NCBI GenBank assembly: GCA_017561205.1
Contig: JAFZDL010000025.1
Span: 62,001 to 126,000 of the forward strand
Direction of reading: 5' to 3'
Source of the DNA: Oscillospiraceae bacterium
Lineage (GTDB): Bacteria; Bacillota; Clostridia; Oscillospirales; Oscillospiraceae
Length of the DNA: 64,000 bases
Part shown: one piece after another, positions 24,452 through 32,103 of the stretch
How positions within the stretch are numbered: position 1 is the first letter of the stretch
How the letters are laid out: every line of letters starts with the position of its first letter
Position numbers and translations under genes: made by a program
Notes under the pieces: model-generated
Told to the model about the DNA's origin: nothing
Seen by the model: the letters and a program-made list of their open reading frames with translations, nothing else
The model's database searches: none

Positions 24452-25212
24452 AACGCCCCTCCTGTTAACGCTTGATATGCCCCTTCCCCACTAAGTCCTT
24501 CCGGAGCAAATGCCACCAGTGTACTTCCCTGCCACGAACCGATCTTCACGCCTTGCAAACGCAATGCAAGCATAAATCCACAACCGCCAACACTGTGATA
24601 AGGGATCAGTCGAAGACCGGGGATCGCACCAACAGACTCAACCGGACTTTGCAGTTGATTCAGTGTAAGTCCGGTAAGTTTTTGCGCGGCATCAGCCCCA
24701 ATCACAAGAACTTGCTGGCCTGTTACGGGATCACGGAGTGTGTTTCCGGTATCCTGTAAAGCCGTCAACTTAAGACAGCTTTCTCCATAACACAGTTCCA
24801 CCGGAATATAGGTTGTTCCCCCCAATCTTCCCCGAAAACCAAAGCAGCATAACAGACAGAGAACACCTGCTGCGCACACAATACCCAAAACACCGCCCTT
24901 CCCCATTCCCATCACAGCGCCACCCAAAGCAAAGCACAAGAACACAAAAACCGTTCCTCTACGCAAGGCGCTCAAGGAACATCCATATGTAACCACCGCC
25001 ATAGCCCACAAGCTGACTGTACGCCAAAGAAGGTTTCCAAGGAACGCAAACCCCGGAAGTAGACAAAACGCCGCATAAACGCCGCCTATTGCCCCTCCCA
25101 CCGCTGCTTTGACAATTTTTACAGAAAAACCACAGAGCCGGCCTGCTGCTAGCAGCAACAAAAAGTCTACCAAGAAGTTCAGAAGTATCACGCCGTCCAA
25201 ATACACTGTCAT
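24448..25212 (-). CDS. spoIIGA: Sigma-E processing peptidase SpoIIGA
   Basis: 255 residues from ATG 25210-25212 (GGGGGTG site). Five or so membrane helices fill the first 125 residues. The C-terminal aspartic-protease half has the DTGN motif, with Asp154 in [11 protein letters not shown], corresponding to the active-site Asp of the B. subtilis enzyme. It cleaves pro-SigE in the mother cell after a forespore signal. The order with sigE is conserved in endospore formers. Confidence 0.95.
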   Translation of the reverse strand: MTVYLDGVILLNFLVDFLLLLAAGRLCGFSVKIVKAAVGGAIGGVYAAFCLLPGFAFLGNLLWRTVSLWAMAVVTYGCSLSALRRGTVFVFLCFALGGAVMGMGKGGVLGIVCAAGVLCLLCCFGFRGRLGGTTYIPVELCYGESCLKLTALQDTGNTLRDPVTGQQVLVIGADAAQKLTGLTLNQLQSPVESVGAIPGLRLIPYHSVGGCGFMLALRLQGVKIGSWQGSTLVAFAPEGLSGEGAYQALTGGAL

Positions 25213-25348
25213 CTGTACACCCCCTATCGGTAAACTCAGTATAGAGGTTTCCCCCGGCAAATGCCGTCGGTTGGAGATGGCAGCTTGTCAGCAGATTCCC
25301 CTAAGCTACTGTCCCTTTCTCCAAGCAGACACCCCAAAACAAAAAATG

Positions 25349-25373
25349 CGGCAGCCGATACAATCGGCTGCCG
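25349..25373 (-). terminator. Terminator of the cobW-rarA-DUF951 group
   Basis: Perfect 11-bp stem CGGCAGCCGAT / ATCGGCTGCCG with a 3-nt loop, then CATTTTTTG on the minus strand, 2 nt past the DUF951 stop. The 136-bp gap on to spoIIGA shows no gene; a Spo0A-type promoter is expected there but no clear site was found. Confidence 0.85.
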
Positions 25374-25375
25374 TT

Positions 25376-25567
25376 TCATTCTGTCGAGATATTTTTTAGT
25401 ACCTGGCGAATATTCTTTTCTGCCTTAAATCTGGGGACCATAATCTCATGTCCACAACCAAGGCATTTTAATCGAAAATCCGCGCCGGTCCGCAAAACCT
25501 TCCATTGCTTTTCACCGCAGGGATGGGGCTTCTTCATAACCAAAATATCCCCTAACTGAATGTCCAT
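25376..25567 (-). CDS. DUF951 family small protein
   Basis: 63 residues, MDIQLGDILVMKKPHPCGEKQWKVLR and on to KCLGCGHEIMVPRFKAEKNI, the complete DUF951 pattern with three cysteines (HPCG and CLGCG) that may bind metal. The gene starts 1 nt after the rarA stop and is coupled to it. Members of the family occur widely in Firmicutes, often near ribosome or replication genes, but have no assigned role. Confidence 0.88.
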   Translation of the reverse strand: MDIQLGDILVMKKPHPCGEKQWKVLRTGADFRLKCLGCGHEIMVPRFKAEKNIRQVLKNISTE

Positions 25568-25568
25568 A

Positions 25569-26831
25569 CTACTCCCCCTTTATGGCATCCCAATACTGCT
25601 TGGCAGCTTGCTCCAACTTATTATCGCCATAAGCATAGTATTGTGTTCCCACCAATTCGTTTGGCAGATACTGCTGACGAACCCAGCTATGGGGGAAATC
25701 GTGAGGATACAGATAGCCTTGCTCCCGTTCCATTGTGTAGGAATCAGCGTGCATATTCTGCAGATGCCGGGGAAAATCTCCGGTTCTACCCTTGCGAACA
25801 TCTGCAAGAGCCGCGTCAAGGGCAATATGTCCGGTATTGGACTTGGGACTGGTTGCCATCAGCACCGCCGCATCACCAAGAGGAATCCGAGCCTCCGGCA
25901 TTCCCAACATCAGCGCCATATCCACACAGGATTTCACAATAGGAATGATCATAGGATACGCAAGGCCCACATCCTCCGCTGCGATCACCATTAACCGGCG
26001 GCAGGCGGACTGCATCTGCCCCACCTCCAAGAGCCGCGCCAAATAGTGGCAAGCTGCATCTGGGTCGGAGCCGCGGATGGACTTTTGCAGGGCCGAAAGC
26101 AAATCATAGTGATTGTCGCCGTCACGGTCTGCGCGCATCGCACTTTTCTGTGTAACGGTTTTGGCATCTTCCAGTGAGATTTTCAGCGAATCGCCCTGAG
26201 GAACACCAGCAGAGAAAAGCACCTCAACAGCGTTCAGCGCTTTTCTCAAGTCACCGCCACAGGCCGAGGAGATGTATTCCAGCGCCCCTTCTTCACAATC
26301 AGCACACAGACCTGTCCGTTCCTGCAAGAAACCCACGGCCCTGTTCACGGCCTGCAAAACCGCATCCTTGGAGAGTTGCTTGAACTCAAACACAGTGGAA
26401 CGGCTTAAAATTGCATTAAATACATAGAAATAAGGGTTCTCAGTGGTGGAAGCGATGAGGGTAATCTTGCCATTTTCGATATGCTCCAACAGGGATTGTT
26501 GCTGCTTTTTGTTAAAGGACTGGATCTCATCCAGATACAGCAACACACCGTTGGGCGCCATAAACGTATCCAACTGCGCTACGATCTGCTTAATATCCGC
26601 TGTAGATGCCGTGGTGGCATTCAGCTGATACAGAGTGCGGTTGGTCTTCTTGGCAATGATATTAGCCACGGTGGTCTTTCCCGTACCACTGGGGCCATAG
26701 AAGATCATATTGGGGATATTTCCCGAATCGATCAAGCGGCGCAGTACCGCGCCTTCGCCTAAAATATGCTCCTGACCAAAGACTTCATCCAAAGTTGTAG
26801 GCCGCAACTGTTCTGCTAACGGTTGGTACAT
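25569..26831 (-). CDS. rarA: Replication-associated recombination protein A (RarA/MgsA)
   Basis: 420 residues. AAA+ domain with Walker A GPSGTGKTTVA (about 46-56) and Walker B LLYLDEIQSF (about 97-106), sensor STTENPYF, then the RarA-specific C-terminal region KSIRGSDPDAACHYLARLLE and EDVGLAYP. It acts at stalled replication forks. It follows the P-loop/DUF1980 gene by 15 bp and is probably in the same transcript. Confidence 0.95.
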   Translation of the reverse strand: MYQPLAEQLRPTTLDEVFGQEHILGEGAVLRRLIDSGNIPNMIFYGPSGTGKTTVANIIAKKTNRTLYQLNATTASTADIKQIVAQLDTFMAPNGVLLYLDEIQSFNKKQQQSLLEHIENGKITLIASTTENPYFYVFNAILSRSTVFEFKQLSKDAVLQAVNRAVGFLQERTGLCADCEEGALEYISSACGGDLRKALNAVEVLFSAGVPQGDSLKISLEDAKTVTQKSAMRADRDGDNHYDLLSALQKSIRGSDPDAACHYLARLLEVGQMQSACRRLMVIAAEDVGLAYPMIIPIVKSCVDMALMLGMPEARIPLGDAAVLMATSPKSNTGHIALDAALADVRKGRTGDFPRHLQNMHADSYTMEREQGYLYPHDFPHSWVRQQYLPNELVGTQYYAYGDNKLEQAAKQYWDAIKGE

Positions 26832-26846
26832 AAGCCGCTCCTTTCC

Positions 26847-27788
26847 TTAAAATGTGGCAACATCCGGCTCTGCCGGCTCTGCCGATTCTACCCGCAAGGC
26901 TGTCAGCACCGGGCCAAGCTCGCCCTGGTACAGAAAGTGCTTTTCTGCAGTAATTTTGGCGGTAATAGCCACCCATGACCGGGATTCCAAAGTCTTCGCC
27001 TGCTCGTAACGGCAGGGCAAACCGCAGAACTGAATATCGTCCTCGCAGCAGGTCATCACAAAGCGACCGGGTGCAAACATTCCGTTCTTTTCCCGGCGCA
27101 GCATAGCTACCTGGCCTTTGAAACTGACGGTCTTGCCATCATATTTTGCAGGCTCCTCCGTTACATCCCGATACCACAGGGCATAATCCTCGTCACTCAC
27201 CGTGATGATGGGCGCGTTGATATCAAAGGGTAGCGGATCTTCAATCTCGTCAAATTCGGTGGTGCCATCGGTGTAGTCATAGAGAATATCCATCCTCCGG
27301 TTGGCAGCACGAACCAATTTGTGGAATGGCATCGTATCCTGGCCCGGTGTCAAGCGGTTGAACACCACCATCTGACCACCTACCAGCTTGTCCATCACCA
27401 AATTACGCATATTGGCGTTGTAGGCCATAAAAGTAGTGGAATCTGCAAACATAACCTCTTGGGCAACCACCCAATCGGCAGGAAAACGGCTGTACATATC
27501 TCCAACAAGGAGCATACCGTTCAGCTCCGCAACTACACGCTGGGCTTTGTGCTTCTTAGCTAATTGCTGAAGCTCTTTGGTGGTAACAGACTGCTGATCA
27601 ATGACCTCCAAAAAAACATTCTTGTGGGGGTAGGTAGAAAGATCGTACTCCTCCTCACCTTCCTCACAAATCAGCAAAAGTGTCCGCTCACCGGCATTGA
27701 ACCGGGGATCTTCCAATGTTTGCTGAATAAACTTTGTTTTTCCGGAATCCAAAAAACCGGTGAATACATAAACGGGAATCTGTGCCAT
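26847..27788 (-). CDS. CobW-like P-loop protein fused to a DUF1980/TIGR03943-like domain
   Basis: 313 residues from ATG 27786-27788 (GGAGTG site). The N-terminal half has a CobW-style P-loop, VYVFTGFLDSGKTKFIQ (about 5-21), but lacks the CxCC metal motif. The C-terminal roughly 90 residues (VSFKGQVAMLRREKNGMFAPGRFVMTCCEDDIQFCGLPC) resemble the DUF1980 domain of YcgQ-type proteins, which occur with permeases of the YcgR type in metal-related operons. The gene follows a His-rich CobW GTPase by 1 nt, so joint metal (zinc) handling is inferred. Confidence 0.7.
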   Translation of the reverse strand: MAQIPVYVFTGFLDSGKTKFIQQTLEDPRFNAGERTLLLICEEGEEEYDLSTYPHKNVFLEVIDQQSVTTKELQQLAKKHKAQRVVAELNGMLLVGDMYSRFPADWVVAQEVMFADSTTFMAYNANMRNLVMDKLVGGQMVVFNRLTPGQDTMPFHKLVRAANRRMDILYDYTDGTTEFDEIEDPLPFDINAPIITVSDEDYALWYRDVTEEPAKYDGKTVSFKGQVAMLRREKNGMFAPGRFVMTCCEDDIQFCGLPCRYEQAKTLESRSWVAITAKITAEKHFLYQGELGPVLTALRVESAEPAEPDVATF

Positions 27789-27789
27789 A

Positions 27790-28944
27790 TTACACTCCAA
27801 ACAATTCTGCAACCTTATCTTCCTGCAGCTGTGCGCCAATAACGCAGAGCTTTCCGGTAACTGCCGCACCGCCGGTACGCAGGTTCATCTCACCGGGGAC
27901 AAAGTCAAAGTGGATCCAATTGCCATCTTCACCTTCCACGATACCCTTTGCCCGCAGGACAATGCCGTAAGCACCGGAGTTCAGTTCAAACAAGACCTCA
28001 CGAATGGCATCAAGCGTGAACTTCTTGTGGGTTTCCACACCCCAAGCGGTAAAGACCTCGTCAGCATGGTGGTGATGGTGGTCACCGTGATCATGACCAC
28101 AGCAGCAATGATGGTCTTCATCGTGATGATGATGGTGCTCCTCATGATCGTGACCGCAGCAGCAATGCTCCTCACCGTGGTGATGGTGATGATGCTCGGC
28201 GTGATCGTGACCACAGCAGCAGTGATGTTCCTGATCATGATGATGGTGATGATGCTCGTCGTGATCGTGGCCGCAGCAACAATGATGATCCTCATCGTGA
28301 TGGTGGTGATGATGCTCCTCTTCCATCTGCGCCAGATCCACAGCAACTTTCGCCTTGCCTTCCATGGCCTCCATCAGTTGCGCGCCGGTCAGTTGATTCC
28401 AAGGGGTAGTCACAATAGTAGCTTCCCCATTATGCTCCCTGAGCATAGCAACAGCAGCATCCAGCTTCTGCTGAGGTACCATATCCGTGCGGGACAGAAT
28501 AATCGTGGAAGCTGTTTCAATCTGATTATTATAGAACTCGCCAAAGTTCTTCATATAGACTTTCACCTTGCCGGCATCTACAACGGCAACAGTGCAATCC
28601 AAGGAAACATTTTCATTAGTCACCTTTTCTACAGCAGCGATCACATCGGAAAGTTTTCCTACTCCGGAAGGTTCAATTACAATTCGGTCAGGGTTATAAT
28701 CGTTGATCACTTGTGTCAGCGCCTTGCCAAAATCACCAACCAGGCTGCAGCAAATGCAGCCGGAGTTCATTTCGGTAATATTGATGCCTGCATCCTGCAA
28801 AAAACCGCCGTCAATACCGATCTCACCAAATTCGTTCTCAATCAGCACCAGTTTCTGGCCTGCGTAGCTTTCCGCTATCATTTTCTTAATGAGAGTTGTT
28901 TTACCAGCGCCTAAAAAACCGGAATAAATATCGATTTTTGTCAT
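27790..28944 (-). CDS. CobW/COG0523 GTPase with a large His/Cys metal-binding array
   Basis: 384 residues from ATG 28942-28944. P-loop [13 protein letters not shown] (8-20), ENEFGEIGID (37-46), the metal motif GCICC (Cys63, Cys65, Cys66) and SRTD (151-154) mark a COG0523 metallochaperone GTPase. Residues 211-293 consist of four near-identical 19-20-residue units, HHHHHH-acidic-HHCCCGHDH, plus a final HHHHH: 43 His and 12 Cys in 83 residues. The CobW C-terminal domain follows. COG0523 proteins load or scavenge zinc and other metals; the array is far longer than the usual His loop. Confidence 0.9.
   Translation of the reverse strand: MTKIDIYSGFLGAGKTTLIKKMIAESYAGQKLVLIENEFGEIGIDGGFLQDAGINITEMNSGCICCSLVGDFGKALTQVINDYNPDRIVIEPSGVGKLSDVIAAVEKVTNENVSLDCTVAVVDAGKVKVYMKNFGEFYNNQIETASTIILSRTDMVPQQKLDAAVAMLREHNGEATIVTTPWNQLTGAQLMEAMEGKAKVAVDLAQMEEEHHHHHHDEDHHCCCGHDHDEHHHHHHDQEHHCCCGHDHAEHHHHHHGEEHCCCGHDHEEHHHHHDEDHHCCCGHDHGDHHHHHADEVFTAWGVETHKKFTLDAIREVLFELNSGAYGIVLRAKGIVEGEDGNWIHFDFVPGEMNLRTGGAAVTGKLCVIGAQLQEDKVAELFGV
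28066..28314 (-). repeat. Coding tandem repeat, ~60-bp unit x 4
   Basis: In-frame repeat encoding the His/Cys array. Units of 60, 60, 57 and 57 bp share GATCGTGACC-type blocks (GHDH codons) and TGCTGCTG-type Cys runs, followed by a 15-bp partial. It is a slippage- and recombination-prone tract, so copy number probably varies between strains. Confidence 0.85.
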
Positions 28945-29003
28945 TGTCCTCACGCTTTCCTTAAAAATTTGCCTATTTCTATAAGGCACATCATAACATA
29001 GTA

Positions 29004-29032
29004 ACTATACCACATTCTGTCCAAAAATCCAA
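29004..29032 (-). promoter_or_regulatory. Promoter of the cobW pair
   Basis: TTGGAT (29027-29032), 17 nt, TATAGT (29004-29009). No recognisable Zur box was found around it. Confidence 0.55.
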
Positions 29033-29060
29033 TAGTATTCTTCTCTTTTTGCAAAAGAAA

Positions 29061-29092
29061 AAAGAGAGATCGCCCAAAGACGATCTCTCTTT
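29061..29092 (-). terminator. Terminator of the CBM9-like gene
   Basis: Perfect 12-bp stem AAAGAGAGATCG / CGATCTCTCTTT, then TTTTCTTTTG on the minus strand. Confidence 0.85.
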
Positions 29093-29099
29093 AGATAAA

Positions 29100-31745
29100 T
29101 CAGAACAATTCGATTTCGTACAGTTCCAGTCTGCGCAGACCAAAGTTCAAACGCAAAACTTCCGGACTAATAGGCTCAGCCAGAATGAAGGTCTTAGAGA
29201 ATTCTTCGATCTTTTCCTCTGCAATAGCAGGTGTTGTCAGCTCCTCGCCGTTCTTGACCTGGATACTCATATCGTCGATCTGGAAGCCGTGGACAACAAC
29301 CTTTGTAAAGGTAGGCTTCACCTTGGTCAGGTTCATTTCCAAGAACTTGGGTTTCTCGGTCTTATGCACGCTGCCACCTAAGTTGTCCTTCACACCGTCA
29401 ACCAACTTTCTAAAGTCGGCTGTGAAGGAGCCGGTAACACCGATGTCAAACCGACGCTCGAAGATGAGGTTTCCGGTATGGGTACGCTCGTACTCCAGCT
29501 TCTGAACCAAGGCTTCAACCTCCTGATAGGTAGGCAAGCCCTCATCCTTAATTTCACTGGTACCAATGACCACCTCATGAGGCTTCAGCTCGAAAGTATT
29601 GCCGGTGATGGTGCCGCCGTGACGGAAATTATACCAAGTACCGGATATGCCTTCCAAGGTAACAGTCTGAGGATCCTGTTCCATATTCACCAGGACGAAC
29701 ATCTTTTCCTTCTCGGTTTCGTAAAGGACGGATTCAACCTGAGGTGTCTTGATCAGGTGGGTGCGCTTACCAAAGAGAACCAAGTCCTCAAGGGCCTCAA
29801 AGCTGGAGAACAGGTATCTTGTACCCTCGTAGAACCAACCACGGTCATTCATATCGTGGTAAGCATAGGGCCACAAAGTCTTACCGCCCCGGATCATAGG
29901 TGCCCAGGTCTGGCAGATATATTCCTCAAAGGTAGGATAGTAGCCGGGCTTCTCTTTCTTAGCGCCAAAGCAGGTAGGCATGAAGCCGATACATTTGTCG
30001 CTGCGGTTCAGCTTTGAGATCTTGTCTATATCATAGCCCAGAGAGTTGATCTTCCGGGTGTAGACACGGCGTCCCTCTTCGTTTGTATATGGGTTGATGT
30101 AGGGATGTGCCTCAAACCAGTCAGCAGCATCCAAATAGATATCAGCTGCGCGGCTGGCAGTCAAGACAACATGGTAAGGATCCTTCTCTCCAATAAAATC
30201 ATACAGATGCTTCAGGTAGATGGGAGAAACGCCACGGCACTCGGGTTCATCATCTATGTAGTAGAATGCAAAATCATTGCCGCGGTTTGCATCAATGATG
30301 GCTTCGTACTTTTCGAACATTTCATCGCTGGGACGAGCATCCTTAGTGGCTTCGCCGCCGGGAGAATCGCAGCCCCTAATCAAGCGAAAGGGGGTCAAAT
30401 GAACGGTCTGCATGCAAATTTCTCTGGTGATACACAGCTTATCATCTGCGTCATATCGCCGCTTAAAGGCCTCACTATTACGGTAATATTCAGCATACAT
30501 ATTACGGCGCAGGACGGGCTTACCGTTGACGATCAGATTACCGCCGGAAATCCAGGTCATCATATGATCGCTGGGAGCCAGGCGACGGATTTTCTTGGTC
30601 AAGGCGCGATCCTCTGTAGTTGCGGTCAGAAAGGCATCACCAATTTCAAAATTGGGAGTATCAAAGCAGAAGCTGCCGTCGGCTGCAGGAGTGATCGTGG
30701 TTGTTTCAATACCGGGACCTTCCAGCTTCAGGGTAACAGGCTGATTGGCAAAGATCTTACCTGCGATCTTGCTGTAATCCTGGCCGGGATAGAAGTTGGT
30801 GCGGTACTCAGGCTGCGTGAAGGTGAACTTCAGTGCCTCATAGGTCACACGAACAGGATAGCGGCGGTAGAAAATCTTGCCATCAGACAGGCGCTTGAGC
30901 TGCATACCGGGTCTATGGAGACCGTGGGCAGGAAATGCGCAAGGAACAGTGAACTCATTACCACCGGCCTTCAAGGAAACTCTAAGAACTTCATCGCTGC
31001 AATCAGAGGAGAACTCAAATTCACCATCCTCAGGGTTCATGGTCTTAACAGTTAATGTACCGGTAAACCCCATCTCGTTTTCATCATTAATATCGGCAAT
31101 TGCAGTAGCAATTCGCAGGTCGTCGCACTTAGGACGCATGGGGAAACCGGGCAGACTGCGGAACTTCTCACAATCCATATAGTTCTCCACAGGACTCCAG
31201 GAACTGCATTGCCGTCCGGCCTTAGAGTAACGGGTACGGCACACATTTACCAGCCAGTTGTCGCTCCACAGTTCATTGGGAGTCATATAGAATGCAACCA
31301 GAGGAATTTCAATCTCAACAGACCAGAAGTCCTCACCCTTATAAACGGCGCTCTTCCATTCGGGGGAATAGGGATCGGGCTGAATAATGCCACCCTCAGA
31401 ATAGAACAGGGAAACAGTAGCGCCTGAAGGGCAAACAACAAACTGATAGAAATCAAAGTAGCTGTTAGAGGGAGACAGATACAGCTCTACAGCGTCACTT
31501 TCCCATATGGAATTGAGCTTTCCCACATGGTCCACATAGGCCATATCGGGCTCTTCGCACCGAATACCAACAATAATGCGGTCCTCGCAAGGCAGGATCT
31601 TAAAAGAGGTCTGGGCAGGAGCCAGTTTCGGGGTACGGGTATAAAGAAGGTAGAGACCAGTTTGCTCAGGAACAGAGGCCCATGCTGCCTCGTCCATACA
31701 GCCATCAATGGTGATAGTTGCAGGGTTAAACAATTTCTTTTCCAT
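29100..31745 (-). CDS. Large CBM9-like/putative TIM-barrel protein, no signal peptide
   Basis: 881 residues from ATG 31743-31745 (AAGGAG site). Residues about 1-190 resemble the CBM9-like fold (TIDGCMDEAAWASVPEQTG and SIWESDAVELYLSP). A beta-rich region follows (about 230-420), then a barrel-like part (about 430-690) with FAFYYIDDEPECRGVSP as the likely acidic catalytic strand and WPYAYHDMNDRGW, then a C-terminal beta domain. No leader or anchor is present, so it may act in the cytosol on imported sugar; family membership is uncertain. Two degraded paralogues lie nearby. It has its own promoter and terminator. Confidence 0.65.
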   Translation of the reverse strand: MEKKLFNPATITIDGCMDEAAWASVPEQTGLYLLYTRTPKLAPAQTSFKILPCEDRIIVGIRCEEPDMAYVDHVGKLNSIWESDAVELYLSPSNSYFDFYQFVVCPSGATVSLFYSEGGIIQPDPYSPEWKSAVYKGEDFWSVEIEIPLVAFYMTPNELWSDNWLVNVCRTRYSKAGRQCSSWSPVENYMDCEKFRSLPGFPMRPKCDDLRIATAIADINDENEMGFTGTLTVKTMNPEDGEFEFSSDCSDEVLRVSLKAGGNEFTVPCAFPAHGLHRPGMQLKRLSDGKIFYRRYPVRVTYEALKFTFTQPEYRTNFYPGQDYSKIAGKIFANQPVTLKLEGPGIETTTITPAADGSFCFDTPNFEIGDAFLTATTEDRALTKKIRRLAPSDHMMTWISGGNLIVNGKPVLRRNMYAEYYRNSEAFKRRYDADDKLCITREICMQTVHLTPFRLIRGCDSPGGEATKDARPSDEMFEKYEAIIDANRGNDFAFYYIDDEPECRGVSPIYLKHLYDFIGEKDPYHVVLTASRAADIYLDAADWFEAHPYINPYTNEEGRRVYTRKINSLGYDIDKISKLNRSDKCIGFMPTCFGAKKEKPGYYPTFEEYICQTWAPMIRGGKTLWPYAYHDMNDRGWFYEGTRYLFSSFEALEDLVLFGKRTHLIKTPQVESVLYETEKEKMFVLVNMEQDPQTVTLEGISGTWYNFRHGGTITGNTFELKPHEVVIGTSEIKDEGLPTYQEVEALVQKLEYERTHTGNLIFERRFDIGVTGSFTADFRKLVDGVKDNLGGSVHKTEKPKFLEMNLTKVKPTFTKVVVHGFQIDDMSIQVKNGEELTTPAIAEEKIEEFSKTFILAEPISPEVLRLNFGLRRLELYEIELF

Positions 31746-31785
31746 AGTTTTTCTCCTTTCCGTCTTGCGGAATATGTACTGCATC

Positions 31786-31814
31786 ATTATAGCAGATTAG
31801 ACTTTTAATTGCAA
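31786..31814 (-). promoter_or_regulatory. Promoter of the CBM9-like gene
   Basis: TTGCAA (31809-31814), 17 nt, TATAAT (31786-31791). The region AATCTGCTATAATGAT and the later ACATATTCCG recur at the promoter of the remnant at 34 kb. Confidence 0.7.
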
Positions 31815-31860
31815 CACAAAGAATCCTTTTATTCCATTTATTCTCACTTTTTCTCCCCTT

Positions 31861-31900
31861 TCGTTTTACTGTCCCGGTGTATACCGGGACAGTAAAACGA
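31861..31900. repeat. 18-bp perfect inverted repeat with 4-nt loop
   Basis: TCGTTTTACTGTCCCGGT at 31861-31878 pairs with 31883-31900. There is no U tract on either side, so it is not a standard terminator. It lies 12 nt past the end of the paralogue remnant and may be that gene's altered terminator. Confidence 0.6.
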
Positions 31901-31912
31901 AAGGCGTGTAAA

Positions 31913-32040
31913 TCAGAATGCTTCGATTTCGTAAACCTCAATTCTATAACACCAAATTCAAGGCGCAGACAATCCGGGCTGATAGGATCAACAAAACAGG
32001 AAGGTCTTGGAGGACTGCTCATCCTTCACTTCCTTAACAA
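31913..32040 (-). pseudogene. C-terminal remnant of a CBM9-like paralogue
   Basis: Reading through two frameshifts on the minus strand gives VKEVKDEQSSKTFLF, then VDPISPDCLRLEFGV, then IEVYEIEAF and a stop at 31913-31915. This parallels FSKTFILAEPISPEVLRLNFGL and LELYEIELF at the end of the intact protein at 29.1 kb. Everything upstream is gone, and the remnant abuts the terminator of the solute-binding-protein gene. Confidence 0.8.
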
Positions 32041-32050
32041 CAGGAATAAA

Positions 32051-32081
32051 AAGGGCGATTCTCTCTTGAGGAATCGCCCTT
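32051..32081 (-). terminator. Terminator of the 32-kb solute-binding protein gene
   Basis: Stem AAGGGCGATTC / GAATCGCCCTT followed by TTTTATTCC on the minus strand. Confidence 0.85.
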
Positions 32082-32103
32082 AATAATTTCAGCACAAGGA
32101 AAC

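Noticed and set aside
28066..28314. Tandem repeat that could suggest a CRISPR array
   Set aside because: Units are contiguous, in frame and encode a regular His/Cys pattern; there are no unique spacers and no cas genes.
27910..28914. 334-codon plus-strand frame rich in Met and Val
   Set aside because: It is the complement of the His/Cys repeat of the CobW gene; CAT/CAC runs read as ATG/GTG. No ribosome site.
28960..29012. Possible Zur operator before the CobW pair
   Set aside because: Only AT-rich ATAACATAGTAAC-like sequence is present; it does not match the known inverted repeat.
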